Of a stretch of 64,000 nucleotides of DNA, positions 8,741 through 17,328 are shown piece by piece; the stretch's first letter is position 1; each line of letters opens with the position of its first letter. The translations under genes and the position numbers were made by a program. The notes under the pieces are model-generated. The model did not search any database, was not told the origin of the DNA, and saw only the letters and a list, made by a program, of their open reading frames with translations. The DNA is from DASQYE01 sp035940775 (GTDB taxonomy: Bacteria; Acidobacteriota; Blastocatellia; Pyrinomonadales; Pyrinomonadaceae): positions 1 to 64,000 of the forward strand of contig DASZEN010000011.1 of the NCBI GenBank assembly GCA_035940775.1, in the 5' to 3' direction.

Positions 8741-9088
8741 ATGGCTGAACTTGATATTAGAGAGCGACAGGCCGGAGATGTGACCGTCCTCGATATGGAT
8801 GGCAAGGTGACGATAGGCGAAGGCTCTGTGGCTCTGCGCAGCGCTATCCGTCGCCTGCTCGAAGAAGGCAAGAAGAAGATTCTCTTGAACCTGGCGGGCG
8901 TCGGCTATATCGATTCGAGCGGCATCGGCGAGCTGGTCTCAAGCTACACGGCGATCAACAAGGAGAGCGGCCAGCTCAAGCTCCTTAACCTGACGCAAAA
9001 ACTTCAAGACCTGCTGGCGATCACCAAGCTCCTGACCGTCTTCGACGTTTACGAGAACGAGTCGGACGCGCTCAACAGCTTCAAATAG
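8741..9088 (+). CDS. STAS-domain anti-sigma factor antagonist (RsbV-like)
   Basis: The 115-residue protein is a single STAS domain. The strand-helix core VTVLDMDGKVTIGEG leads to the phosphorylatable serine motif YIDSSGIGELV at about residues 54-64, as in SpoIIAA and RsbV. When unphosphorylated, such proteins bind the kinase/anti-sigma partner and free the sigma factor. The kinase-like gene just upstream is the probable partner. AAGGGAGA before the ATG at 8741 decides the start over an upstream in-frame one at 8687. Confidence 0.9.
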   Translation: MAELDIRERQAGDVTVLDMDGKVTIGEGSVALRSAIRRLLEEGKKKILLNLAGVGYIDSSGIGELVSSYTAINKESGQLKLLNLTQKLQDLLAITKLLTVFDVYENESDALNSFK

Positions 9089-9097
9089 GGGCCGGGT

Positions 9098-9163
9098 ATC
9101 AGGGGCCAGGGGCCGGGCAAAAGCTTTTACTGTCACCTGACCCCCGACCCCTGACCCCTGGCT
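9098..9163. repeat. Intergenic hairpin of GGGGCCA/GGGGTCA heptads
   Basis: TCAGGGGCCAGGGGCCGGG (left) pairs, with G-T pairs, with the reverse complement of ACCCCCGACCCCTGACCCC (right). It occupies the whole gap between the STAS and DUF2062 genes and may also act as a terminator. Confidence 0.7.
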
Positions 9164-9167
9164 CTTT

Positions 9168-9653
9168 ATGTTTCGCGCTACACTTCGCCGTCTGCTTGCG
9201 ATTGATGATCCGCCGGAGCGAACGGCGCTCGCTTTCTCGATCGGCGTCTTCATAGCCTTTTCCCCCTTCCTCGGTCTCCATACCGTAATGGCGACGGCGC
9301 TCGCCTTCATCTTTCGCTTCAACAAAATAGCGATCTACACCGGAACGTTCGTCAACAATCCTATTTTCACGCTCGTGCCGATCATCCTCATGTCCTACGG
9401 CGTGGGCGCGTTTTTTATGGGCCGCCCGCTCGGCCTGCCCCCGGAAGGGCTCCTCCTCCTGAAGGAGCCGCATCTTTTGACGGGCGATTACTGGCGGCGT
9501 CTCTTCCTGCATGGCTGGGACGTGCTCGTGCCGTTCGCGGTCGGCGGGCTCGCGCTCTCGGTGGTTTGTTCGCTCGCCTCCTATCCATTAACATTACGTA
9601 TGCTGCGCGCCAGACAGCGGTTGAGCGCCGAAAGGTCTAAGGAAAGCGATTGA
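9168..9653 (+). CDS. DUF2062 membrane protein
   Basis: This 161-residue protein matches DUF2062: an amphipathic start RRLLAIDDPPERTALAFSIG, the GVFIAFSPFLGLHTVMATALA membrane segment, the FNKIAIYTGTFVNNP motif, a second hydrophobic stretch around TLVPIILMSYGVGAFF, and a final helix at about 125-145. The function of the family is not established; it is often near envelope or glycosyltransferase genes. No clear ribosome site precedes the ATG. The hairpin at 9098-9163 separates it from the STAS gene. Confidence 0.85.
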   Translation: MFRATLRRLLAIDDPPERTALAFSIGVFIAFSPFLGLHTVMATALAFIFRFNKIAIYTGTFVNNPIFTLVPIILMSYGVGAFFMGRPLGLPPEGLLLLKEPHLLTGDYWRRLFLHGWDVLVPFAVGGLALSVVCSLASYPLTLRMLRARQRLSAERSKESD

Positions 9654-9751
9654 GCCATAGATTCGAGCGTGAGCCGATACAACCATTCACAGCTCATCGC
9701 TCATCCTTCATCCCTGACAGTAGAAAGAGCGTGCGCCTTATTCCGGCTTTT

Positions 9752-11680
9752 ATGAGAAGAAATTATTTTATCATCGCAAACCTCGCGCTCGCGCTCGGCT
9801 TCTGCGGCGGCATGGCGCGAGCACAAAATCAGACGGCAACACGCACGCCTCCTGCTCCTGCTGCTCCGGCGCGCGCTGAACGCAACGCCCCGTCAACACA
9901 GCAGCAGCAGCAACCACGGGAGACGCCCGCGCCTCGCGCGAGCGGGTTCGATCTGACAGATTACGGCGTGCGCATACAGCCCGAGCCGAGACTGATCGTG
10001 ATGATGGCCGCGCTCGACGCAGCCGGTTTCGACCCGACGCCGACCGGGCAAGACCCTTCGGCCTTCCGCGCGCAGGTGAGGCGAGATCAGGCGGAGCTGG
10101 ACGCGGGGCTTCGCGCGCGTTTGCGCGAGTTCTTTGAGCGCAACAAATTGAAGCCGGAGGGAGGCACGCCGCCGACGCCAGCCGAACAGGCCGCGCGCTA
10201 TGTTTCGCTCGCCTACGCGCTCGGGCCCGCGCCGGGCTTCGAAGCACCCGCGCGCACCGACGATCTTCCGGCGGGAGTGCTTGAGGTGCTGGATTTTGCG
10301 CCGCTGCTCCGCGAGTTCTACCGCAAGTCCGGGATCGAAGAGCGTCTGGCCGCCTACCTTCGCGCGCACCGGGACGAGGCCGACCGGCTTCGACAGCCGA
10401 CGACCGGCATGCTGCGCTTTGTGCTCTCGTATCTGCACACGCGCCCGCAGACGGTCGTCACGGAGCGCGTGCCCGTCCAAACTCCCGCCTCAAAGAGCGG
10501 GGGAAAAAAGAAGGCGCAGACCGTATACACGGCGCGCGAACACGAAAGACGATTCTTCATCGTGCCGGACTTGCTGGCCGCCCCCGGCGCGACGAACTTT
10601 CGCGTCATCGCGGACGATTATTATGTGATTTTTCCGGAAGGGGCCGACCCAGGCTCAACAGAGCTGCGCCGCGCCTATTTGCAGTATGTCATTGACCCGG
10701 TGGTGGCGCGCTTTAATCGTGACATAGCCGGACGCCGCGAACAGATAAGGCAACTTCTCGACGAGCGCACGAAGGCCGGAGCAAGCGTCACGCCCGATAT
10801 TTTTACGGCGGTCTCGCGCTCGCTGGTCATAGCGGCTGAAGCGCGCCTCAATGAGGCCGTGCAGCTCGCCGCGCTCTCGAACGAGACGCGCGGCCGTCTG
10901 GACAAAACCAAAGACGCCTCAGCGCGCGCCGCCATCGTCAAAGAGATGCAGTCGGCGCGCACTCTTGTTGAGGACGAGACGGTGGCGCAGCTCGCGGACG
11001 CTTACGAGCAGGGCGCTGTGCTCGCCTTCTATTTCGCAGACCAGTTGCGCGGAATCGAATCCTCCGGCTTTGACATCAGCAACTACTTCGCGGACATGAT
11101 CGCTTCATTCGACGCGGCGCGCGAAAGCCGCAGGCTGACGGAAGCGGCCGAGGCGCGCTCTCGCGCCCTCGCGGCACGCCGCGAGCGTCAGGCGCAGAGA
11201 CAGGCCCGCCTGTCCGCCGCGGAAGAGGAAAGAAGCGACGTGGGAGGCGCGGCGGCGGCCGAGCACACGGCTCTTATCAAGAGCCTCACGGAGGTCGAGA
11301 AGATGCTGCAACTGAAGGATTACGCCGGGGCCGAGACGCGCTTGAAAAGCCTCTTGCAGCAGTTTCAGGGCGAGCCGCGTATCTTCTTCGCACTCGGCCA
11401 GACCGCCAGCCTGTGGGCGCGCGATACGACGGACGATGACCTGCAAGTGACGCGCTTGAATCAGGCCCTCACACACTACCGCATGGCGATTGAGCGTGCG
11501 CCGGAAGAATCTGACCGCTCTTTGGTCTGCCGCGCGCACGAGTCGATGGGGCGCATACTGGCCTTTCTGGATCGTCCAGACGAGGCCCTTAAAGAGTTCG
11601 ACACGGTCATACAGGCCACGTCCTGCGGCGAGTCGCTCAAGGACGCCGCCCGCGAAGCGAAAGTAAAGCTGGGCCAATAG
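9752..11680 (+). CDS. Secreted protein with C-terminal TPR-like repeats
   Basis: The protein has about 642 residues, opening with a signal peptide (basic MRRNYF, hydrophobic core, AMARAQ-type cleavage site written GGMARAQNQ) followed by a Pro/Ala/Gln-rich linker. The middle is mostly charged helices, with a region near residues 440-490 rich in Ala, Arg and Glu that could be coiled coil. The last 130 residues look like TPR helices (LKDYAGAETRLKSLLQQFQ, then RPDEALKEFDTVIQ). I do not recognise a named family. An upstream TTG in frame at 9650 would bury the signal peptide, so ATG 9752 is preferred. A periplasmic or surface location is inferred. Confidence 0.75.
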   Translation: MRRNYFIIANLALALGFCGGMARAQNQTATRTPPAPAAPARAERNAPSTQQQQQPRETPAPRASGFDLTDYGVRIQPEPRLIVMMAALDAAGFDPTPTGQDPSAFRAQVRRDQAELDAGLRARLREFFERNKLKPEGGTPPTPAEQAARYVSLAYALGPAPGFEAPARTDDLPAGVLEVLDFAPLLREFYRKSGIEERLAAYLRAHRDEADRLRQPTTGMLRFVLSYLHTRPQTVVTERVPVQTPASKSGGKKKAQTVYTAREHERRFFIVPDLLAAPGATNFRVIADDYYVIFPEGADPGSTELRRAYLQYVIDPVVARFNRDIAGRREQIRQLLDERTKAGASVTPDIFTAVSRSLVIAAEARLNEAVQLAALSNETRGRLDKTKDASARAAIVKEMQSARTLVEDETVAQLADAYEQGAVLAFYFADQLRGIESSGFDISNYFADMIASFDAARESRRLTEAAEARSRALAARRERQAQRQARLSAAEEERSDVGGAAAAEHTALIKSLTEVEKMLQLKDYAGAETRLKSLLQQFQGEPRIFFALGQTASLWARDTTDDDLQVTRLNQALTHYRMAIERAPEESDRSLVCRAHESMGRILAFLDRPDEALKEFDTVIQATSCGESLKDAAREAKVKLGQ

Positions 11681-11717
11681 TAGTTGTAGAAGGTAAGAAA
11701 AGCAGAAGAGTTAAAAA

Positions 11718-11771
11718 TGAAAGGGTCAAAGGGAGAAACCCCCGACAGGAGTTCTCCCTTTGACCCTTTCA
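11718..11771. terminator. Perfect 20-bp hairpin between convergent genes
   Basis: TGAAAGGGTCAAAGGGAGAA and its exact reverse complement flank a 14-base loop. It sits between the convergent TPR-like gene and PDZ gene. A bidirectional terminator is likely, although the only homopolymer nearby is an A-run before the left arm. The heptad AAGGGTC/AAAGGGA character links it to the other intergenic hairpins. Confidence 0.7.
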
Positions 11772-11786
11772 CCTTTTCGGCCCCTA

Positions 11787-12956
11787 TCAAAGCGGCATTC
11801 GCGGCAGGCGCTGTATTCGCAGGGCTGGCATGCGCGGAAGCACCATCCCTTTTATCTTCGGCATGGCGGGCAGCACAACCCTCGGCATTCGCTCCAGCCG
11901 CATGGCTGGCAGCGTCGGTAGCGCTATTTTCGGCAGGACGAGTTGGCCCACCTGCGGGGCTATCTCCGGCCCGAACTCTAATGCCCGCCCGCGCTCGGGC
12001 GTGACCTTGAAGGTGCGTTGCGATTTGTCTCGAATGACGGAGAGCGTAATCTCGCCCTCGCGCTTTCGGTTGATCTCGCGCAGGAGGTCTGAGACCTTCT
12101 CGATTCGATTTCCGTCCACGGCCGTGATTACGTCTCCGGCTTTGAGCCCCGCTTTGGCCGCCGGACTATTCTCGCTGACCGAGGCGACGAGCACGCCGCG
12201 CCCGTCCGCAACACCGAAGTATTCCGCAAGCTGTCTGGTCAACTGTGTCGTGCCGATGCCGATGCGACGGTCGGCCCCGAAGACCATTGAGAAATCACCC
12301 GGCGCGAGACCACCGGGCATATCCCCCAACTGGCCCAACTCAGAGCCCAAACGATCAAGCCCCTCGCCGGGAATCGTCATATTGAATGAGCGCGGGAAAT
12401 CCTCTCGCTTCGCCAACGTGACGGAGATCTCCTGCTCCCGACCGTCGCGACGTATGGTCAGCCGCGCCGTATGATCCGGCGCGACTTCACCGATCAGGCG
12501 GTTCAGCTTGCGTACGCCTGTGACCTCTTCACCATTGAATCGCAGGATAACGTCGTCCTTGCGAAGTCCGGCGCGTTCGGCGGGGCTGCCCTCCATCACT
12601 CGCCCGACGGCGACGCCGCGCGGCTCGCTCAACCCGTACTGCTTCATGTTCGCGGTAGTGATCTCCTCCGGATAGATGCCCAGGAAGCTGTCACCATTAC
12701 TGAAGAATGAAAAGGTCGTGGGCCCATCCGGCGCTTCCGGTGCAGCCGGTGCCTGCGCTGCTGGTGGGGCCAGTGACGGCGCGGGCGGCGCGGGCGGCAC
12801 AGATGCAAGCTCAGGCGTGACCCGTTGCTCAGGCGGCGCGGGTGGCGTTGCGGGCTGAGGTGGTGGTTGTGGCGGCGCTGGCTGCTGCGCGAGCGACACG
12901 GCGCAGAGCGAAAACAATAGAACCAATGTCAGGTAAAGCGGGATTCTCAGGGTCAT
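11787..12956 (-). CDS. Exported double-PDZ protein
   Basis: The 389-residue protein has a signal peptide (MTLRIPLYLTLVLLFSLCAV, cleavage near SLAQQ), a Pro/Ala-rich linker to about residue 80, and two PDZ domains. The first (about 90-180) carries GVAVGRVMEGSPAERAGLRK and DDVILRFNGEEV; the second (about 225-320) carries GVLVASVSENSPAAKAGLKA and GDVITAVDGNRI. There is no protease domain or catalytic triad, so it is not HtrA itself. The C-terminal 60 residues repeat LP-x-MP units (RMPRVVLPAMPKIKGMVLPRM). A periplasmic scaffold or protease adaptor is a guess; only the domain assignment is firm. Confidence 0.85.
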   Translation of the reverse strand: MTLRIPLYLTLVLLFSLCAVSLAQQPAPPQPPPQPATPPAPPEQRVTPELASVPPAPPAPSLAPPAAQAPAAPEAPDGPTTFSFFSNGDSFLGIYPEEITTANMKQYGLSEPRGVAVGRVMEGSPAERAGLRKDDVILRFNGEEVTGVRKLNRLIGEVAPDHTARLTIRRDGREQEISVTLAKREDFPRSFNMTIPGEGLDRLGSELGQLGDMPGGLAPGDFSMVFGADRRIGIGTTQLTRQLAEYFGVADGRGVLVASVSENSPAAKAGLKAGDVITAVDGNRIEKVSDLLREINRKREGEITLSVIRDKSQRTFKVTPERGRALEFGPEIAPQVGQLVLPKIALPTLPAMRLERMPRVVLPAMPKIKGMVLPRMPALRIQRLPRMPL

Positions 12957-13134
12957 AGCGAAAATCCTCCGGGTAGATTTTTGCTATTTCACGTCGCGCG
13001 CTGCCGGGGGTTCCAAATTTTTATGTCAGGGTATCGGGGGTTTGGTTCACGTTTGATTTTGTGAGGGGCAAGCGCTTAGCCGGGTCAGGGTGGTCGCCGC
13101 CGCCTCGGCCCAGGCCCCTGACGGGGCCGTATAT

Positions 13135-14100
13135 TCACCCGACCGCGCCCGGCTTGCGATAGACTTCGCGCCCGTCGCTCAGCTCAAGGGCGAGTTTGCC
13201 TTCGGAGTGGGCCAGGTCAAGATGCGCCACCGCTTCCGAGACGGCCAGGAAGCGGTGCACGTCCTCGGAACCCGGAAACATCTCACGCGCCAAATCCCAG
13301 GCGGTCGCGCCCGCTTTCGGGATCAGACGGATGACCTCGGCCTGCCGCTCGCGTATCGCGCGCAGGTAGCGATTGAAAAGCTCCTCGTAATCCGCGACCG
13401 GCTCGTCGTGCCCGCCGTAGACGAGCGTCGGGGCGAGCGCGCGCAGACGCGCCAGGCTCACCATGTATTCGGCCAGAGAGCGAAAGCGGCGCTTCGGGTC
13501 AACAGGGTCGGGCGAGAGGATAGGATTCGGCGTGATACGTTTAAGCACGCAATCGCCAGCGAAGATCGTACGGTCTGCCTCGCGCAGGAATGAGCAGGAG
13601 CCGGGCGTATGGCCGGGCGTGTGGACAACGCGCAGGCTGCCGGTCGCAAACTCAAGCTCGCCCTCATCCCTTAGCTCATCGTAATCACCGTCTTCGAGCG
13701 CATCGGCGTAGGCGCGCACGCCCTCGTACATCGCGCGCAGGCTTTTTATATCTTCCGGGGGGACGCCCGCGCGCACAAGCAACGTGCGATGCTCCTCGTA
13801 TTCGAGGCGCGAGGCGCGGTGGCCCGTCTCCCAGGCGTGAACCATAATCTCCGCATCCTTCGCCTCGTCGCGCACCGAGCGGGCCAATCCGCAGTGATCT
13901 TCATGCGCGTGCGTCAAAACTATGCGGCGTATGTCCGAGACGCGAAACCGCGCGCGCCGCAATCCCTCGCGCAACGCCTCAATCGCCTCCTTCGTCTTCG
14001 GCCCGGTGTCTATCAAAGTCACAGGGTCTTCGGCAATCAAATAGACATTGACCGGCCCAACGTAAAAAGGAGTCGGCACCGAAATAGGAATAATGCGCAT
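13135..14100 (-). CDS. MBL-fold metallo-hydrolase
   Basis: The 321-residue protein belongs to the metallo-beta-lactamase superfamily, resembling the glyoxalase II / LACTB2 branch. Metal ligands are visible as THAHEDHCG (HxHxDH), HTPGHTPGS, the bridging Asp in FAGDCVLK and the last His in YGGHDEPV. The C-terminal part (about 255-321) looks like the small winged-helix tail found in LACTB2-type hydrolases. Substrate cannot be deduced. It lies between the PDZ gene and fadE on the same strand, separated from fadE by a repeat hairpin, so it might be read through from the fad operon. No convincing ribosome site is seen. Confidence 0.87.
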   Translation of the reverse strand: MRIIPISVPTPFYVGPVNVYLIAEDPVTLIDTGPKTKEAIEALREGLRRARFRVSDIRRIVLTHAHEDHCGLARSVRDEAKDAEIMVHAWETGHRASRLEYEEHRTLLVRAGVPPEDIKSLRAMYEGVRAYADALEDGDYDELRDEGELEFATGSLRVVHTPGHTPGSCSFLREADRTIFAGDCVLKRITPNPILSPDPVDPKRRFRSLAEYMVSLARLRALAPTLVYGGHDEPVADYEELFNRYLRAIRERQAEVIRLIPKAGATAWDLAREMFPGSEDVHRFLAVSEAVAHLDLAHSEGKLALELSDGREVYRKPGAVG

Positions 14101-14108
14101 GTGAAAAA

Positions 14109-14171
14109 CGGGGGTCAGGGGCCGGGCAAGAAGAATGAGATGTCTTTACCGGCCCCCGAAACCCCCGGCCC
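14109..14171. repeat. Intergenic hairpin of GGGGCC heptads
   Basis: GGGGGTCAGGGGCCGGG on the left pairs with the GGCCCCCGAAACCCCCGGCC right arm. It fills the gap between fadE and the MBL-fold gene and touches the fadE stop codon. Same class as 9098-9163. Confidence 0.7.
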
Positions 14172-15950
14172 CTAGTAGGTGTACTTGTTCGCCTTAATCA
14201 TCACGTCGGCGACGCGTTGGCGTGCAGCGATGGTGTTCATCGGCGTGAGCTTCGTGAAGCGGCGGAGCGCTGCGAGGAGCGTGCGCAGCTCGTCGCCCTC
14301 GGTCATGCCAGCGAGCGTGTTCTTGGCGTTGGCATCGACGCGCTCGACCGCGTCGTTGCAGAAGACGCGCGTCATGTCCAGGTAGCGCCCGGCGGCCTCT
14401 TCGCCCTGCGCGGCGGCCAGCTTCTGTGCGCGCAGGATGGCAGACTCCATCGCGTATGCGTCGATGATTATGTCGGCCACACCCATCAGGATTTCCTGCT
14501 GGTCTGCGAGAGCGGTCATGTACTTCTGCGCCGCCGTGCCGAGAACCATCAGCGCGACCTTCTTGGCGTTGAGCGCGAGTTTGCGTTCGGCGGCGAGAAC
14601 GCCCTCGTCCTCGTCAAAGCCCGGCATGGAGGGCGAGAGCACCTCTTCCATAAGGTTCTGCGCGGCGGGCAGAAGCGCGAGCTGGCCCGTCATGGCGCGC
14701 TTCATCAGCATGCCCGGAATGAGCATCCGATTGATCTCGTTAGTCCCCTCGAAGATGCGGTTGATGCGCGCGTCGCGGTAGGCGCGCTCGGCCGGATAAT
14801 CGGCCGAATACCCGTAGCCGCCGTAAATCTGCACCATCTCGTCGGCGACAAAGCCGCAGTATTCCGACAGCGCCACTTTTATGATCGAGCATTCGACCGC
14901 GTATTCTTCGATGGCGCGCAGCTTCGCGTCCGGGTCTTTGGTATTGCTGATCGCGGATTCGATCAAACCGACCGTGCGATAGACCATCGCCTCGCCGACC
15001 CAGGTGCGCGCGGCCATCTCGGCGAGCTTCGTCCTGATCGCGCCGAAAGAGGAGATGGGCCTACCGAACTGGTGACGCTCGTTCGCATAGCGCACGGCCT
15101 CGTGGAGCATCAGCTTCATGCCGCCCGTGCACATCGCGCCGAGCTTGAAGCGACCGATGTTGAGAATGTTGAAGGCGATCTTCGCGCCCTTGCCGACCTC
15201 GCCGAGCAGATTCTCCACGGGCGTGCGAACGTCCGAGAGCACCAGCGCCGTCGTACTCGATCCCTTGATCCCCATCTTGTGCTCTTCGGCCCCGGAGGTG
15301 AGGCCCTCCTGGCGCTCGACTATAAAGCCGCTGAACTTATCGCCGTCAACCTTGGCGAAGACGACGAAGATGTCCGCGAACCCGCCGTTTGTGATCCACA
15401 TCTTCTCGCCGTTCAGGATGTATTCCTTACCGTCCTCTGAGAGGCGGGCCGTCGCTTTGGCCGCCAGGGCGTCCGAGCCCGAGCCCGATTCCGTCAGCGC
15501 GTAAGCCGTTATCAATTCGCCCGAAGATATTTTTGGCAGGTACTTCTGTTTGGCCTCTTCGGTTCCGAAGAAGACGATGGGCAGCAGTCCGATGCCGGAT
15601 TGTGCGCCGAGCGCGGTTGCGAACGAGGCCGAGCGACCGAGACCTTCGCCGATAAGCGCGCTGCTCGTCTGATCCAGGCCGAGCCCGCCGTACTCTTCCG
15701 GAATGTTCGCGCCGATCAACCCGAGGTCTGAAGCCTTGCGTATCAGCTCGCGCGCCAGTTCCCAATCGTGCTTCTCCAGCTCGGGGACGCGCGGCATCAC
15801 CTCGTTATCTATGAACTCGCGCGTCGTGTCGGCGATCATGCGATGCTCTTCCGTGAAATCTTCAGGTGTGGAAACCTCTTCAGGCGTGCGCTCCTCGATC
15901 AAAAAGCTCCCGCCCGTAATGATCTGTTTCTCTTCGACTACGGCTGACAT
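14172..15950 (-). CDS. fadE: Acyl-CoA dehydrogenase (FadE type)
   Basis: This FAD enzyme makes trans-2-enoyl-CoA, the first step of beta-oxidation. At 592 residues it has the extended C-terminus of the VLCAD/ACAD9 type and of Bacillus FadE. Visible motifs are AYALTESGSGSDALA and KMWITNGGFADIFVVFAKV (flavin and acyl-CoA binding), YANERHQFGRPISSFGAIR, QIYGGYGYSADYPAERAYRDARIN, and FEGTNEINR, whose Glu is the catalytic base. AAAGGAG precedes the ATG. It is third in the order fadN-fadA-fadE, the same order as the fadNAE operon of Bacillus subtilis. Downstream is the MBL hydrolase. Confidence 0.92.
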   Translation of the reverse strand: MSAVVEEKQIITGGSFLIEERTPEEVSTPEDFTEEHRMIADTTREFIDNEVMPRVPELEKHDWELARELIRKASDLGLIGANIPEEYGGLGLDQTSSALIGEGLGRSASFATALGAQSGIGLLPIVFFGTEEAKQKYLPKISSGELITAYALTESGSGSDALAAKATARLSEDGKEYILNGEKMWITNGGFADIFVVFAKVDGDKFSGFIVERQEGLTSGAEEHKMGIKGSSTTALVLSDVRTPVENLLGEVGKGAKIAFNILNIGRFKLGAMCTGGMKLMLHEAVRYANERHQFGRPISSFGAIRTKLAEMAARTWVGEAMVYRTVGLIESAISNTKDPDAKLRAIEEYAVECSIIKVALSEYCGFVADEMVQIYGGYGYSADYPAERAYRDARINRIFEGTNEINRMLIPGMLMKRAMTGQLALLPAAQNLMEEVLSPSMPGFDEDEGVLAAERKLALNAKKVALMVLGTAAQKYMTALADQQEILMGVADIIIDAYAMESAILRAQKLAAAQGEEAAGRYLDMTRVFCNDAVERVDANAKNTLAGMTEGDELRTLLAALRRFTKLTPMNTIAARQRVADVMIKANKYTY

Positions 15951-15974
15951 TATGTTTTGCTCCTTTCAGTCAAT

Positions 15975-16072
15975 GCTCAGGAGTCAGAACACAGGACTCA
16001 GGAATCAGAATGAAAAGGCGGCAACCCGTTTTTTTATTCTGAGTTCTGAGTCCTGACTTCTGAGTCCCGACT
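15975..16072. repeat. Intergenic hairpin of GGACTCA/GAATCAG heptads
   Basis: The left arm (15975-16011) has ACAGGACTCAGGAATCAGAA; the right arm (16036-16072) is its near reverse complement. The loop includes a seven-T run. It lies between fadA and fadE inside the operon and could cause partial termination. Confidence 0.75.
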
Positions 16073-17250
16073 CAAATTCTTTCAAAAATTCCCGCCGCGC
16101 CCATCCCGCCGCCGACGCACATCGTAACCATGCCGTAGCGCCCCTGTCGGCGCTCAAGCTCGCGCAGGATCGTGGCCGTCAGCTTTGCGCCCGTGCAGCC
16201 CAGGGGGTGGCCCAGGGCGATTGCGCCGCCGTTGACATTGACCTTCCCCTCGTCGAGGCCGAGGGTGCGGATGACGGCGAGCGATTGCGCGGCGAACGCC
16301 TCGTTCAGCTCTATGACATCTATCTGGTCGAGGGTAAGGCCAGCGATCTTCAATACTTTCGGGATGGCGTAGACGGGGCCGATGCCCATCTCTTCGGGCG
16401 GGCATCCGGCGGTCGCGTAGGCGACGAAGCGCGCCAGAGGACGAGCGCCCAGGGCGCGCGCTCTCTCGTCCGACATCACTACGGCGGCGGCGGCCCCGTC
16501 CGACATCTGCGAGGCGTTGCCCGCCGTGATCGTCCCCTTCGCATGAAACGCTGGCTTGAGTTTCTGTAGCCCCTCTATGCTTGAGTCGCGGCGCACGCCC
16601 TCGTCTTTGTCGAAGACGATTTCGCGCCGCTGCTTGCGGCCCCTTTCGTCCAACTCTTCGAGCGTCACCGTGAGCGGCACTGTCTCGTCCGTAAACTTGC
16701 CTTCATCCAGGGCACGGGCGGCGCGCTGGTGCGAGCGCAAGGCGAAGGCGTCCTGCTCTTCGCGCGAAACCTCGTACTTGCGCGCAACGTTCTCGGTCGC
16801 CAGGCCCATGTTCAGATAGAAGTCCGGGTAGTGCTCGACCAGGTACGGGTTGGGGCGAATGATGTGGCCGCCCATCGGTATCATGGACATAGTTTCGAGG
16901 CCGCCAGCGACCGCCACCTCCGCGCCGCCCGTCCTGATATGGTCAGCCGCAATCGCGATTGATTGCAGTCCCGACGAACAGAAGCGATTGATCGTCATCG
17001 CCGAAGTTTCTACGGGGAGACCGGCGCGAATCGCCGCCGCGCGCGCCACGTTCATGCCCTGTTCAGCCTCCGGCATCGCGCATCCCATAATCACATCCTC
17101 TATCGCGGCCGCCTCAAGCCCTTCGACCCTATCGATCGCTTCCCTGATAACGGCCGCGCCCATCTCGTCGGGCCGCATATTACGCAAAGTCCCCTTCGGC
17201 GCTTTCCCGACAGCCGTTCGCACAGCCGATACTATAACTGCATCTCTCAT
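16072..17250 (-). CDS. fadA: Acetyl-CoA acyltransferase (thiolase)
   Basis: The 392-residue thiolase cleaves 3-ketoacyl-CoA with CoA in the last step of beta-oxidation. The nucleophilic Cys is in MTINRFCSSGLQSIAIA (about residue 91), the conserved His in NGGAIALGHPLGCTGAK (about residue 349) and the second catalytic Cys in MVTMCVGGGMGAAGIFE (about residue 379). GAGGTAAGAAAG lies before the ATG. It sits between fadN (78-base gap) and fadE (121-base gap), all on one strand, so a single fadN-driven transcript is likely. A biosynthetic acetoacetyl-CoA thiolase would share these motifs, but the operon favours degradation. Confidence 0.94.
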   Translation of the reverse strand: MRDAVIVSAVRTAVGKAPKGTLRNMRPDEMGAAVIREAIDRVEGLEAAAIEDVIMGCAMPEAEQGMNVARAAAIRAGLPVETSAMTINRFCSSGLQSIAIAADHIRTGGAEVAVAGGLETMSMIPMGGHIIRPNPYLVEHYPDFYLNMGLATENVARKYEVSREEQDAFALRSHQRAARALDEGKFTDETVPLTVTLEELDERGRKQRREIVFDKDEGVRRDSSIEGLQKLKPAFHAKGTITAGNASQMSDGAAAAVVMSDERARALGARPLARFVAYATAGCPPEEMGIGPVYAIPKVLKIAGLTLDQIDVIELNEAFAAQSLAVIRTLGLDEGKVNVNGGAIALGHPLGCTGAKLTATILRELERRQGRYGMVTMCVGGGMGAAGIFERI

Positions 17251-17328
17251 CTTTCTTACCTCGATAAAATCTGAGATTCCCGAATCTTAAATCTCAAATC
17301 CAAAAAGTCAGCTCCTGATTTCCAGAGG

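Noticed and set aside
14217..15440. A 407-codon open frame on the plus strand
   Set aside because: It is exactly antisense to fadE, whose protein has all family motifs; the antisense product is His/Arg/Ala-rich with no recognisable fold.
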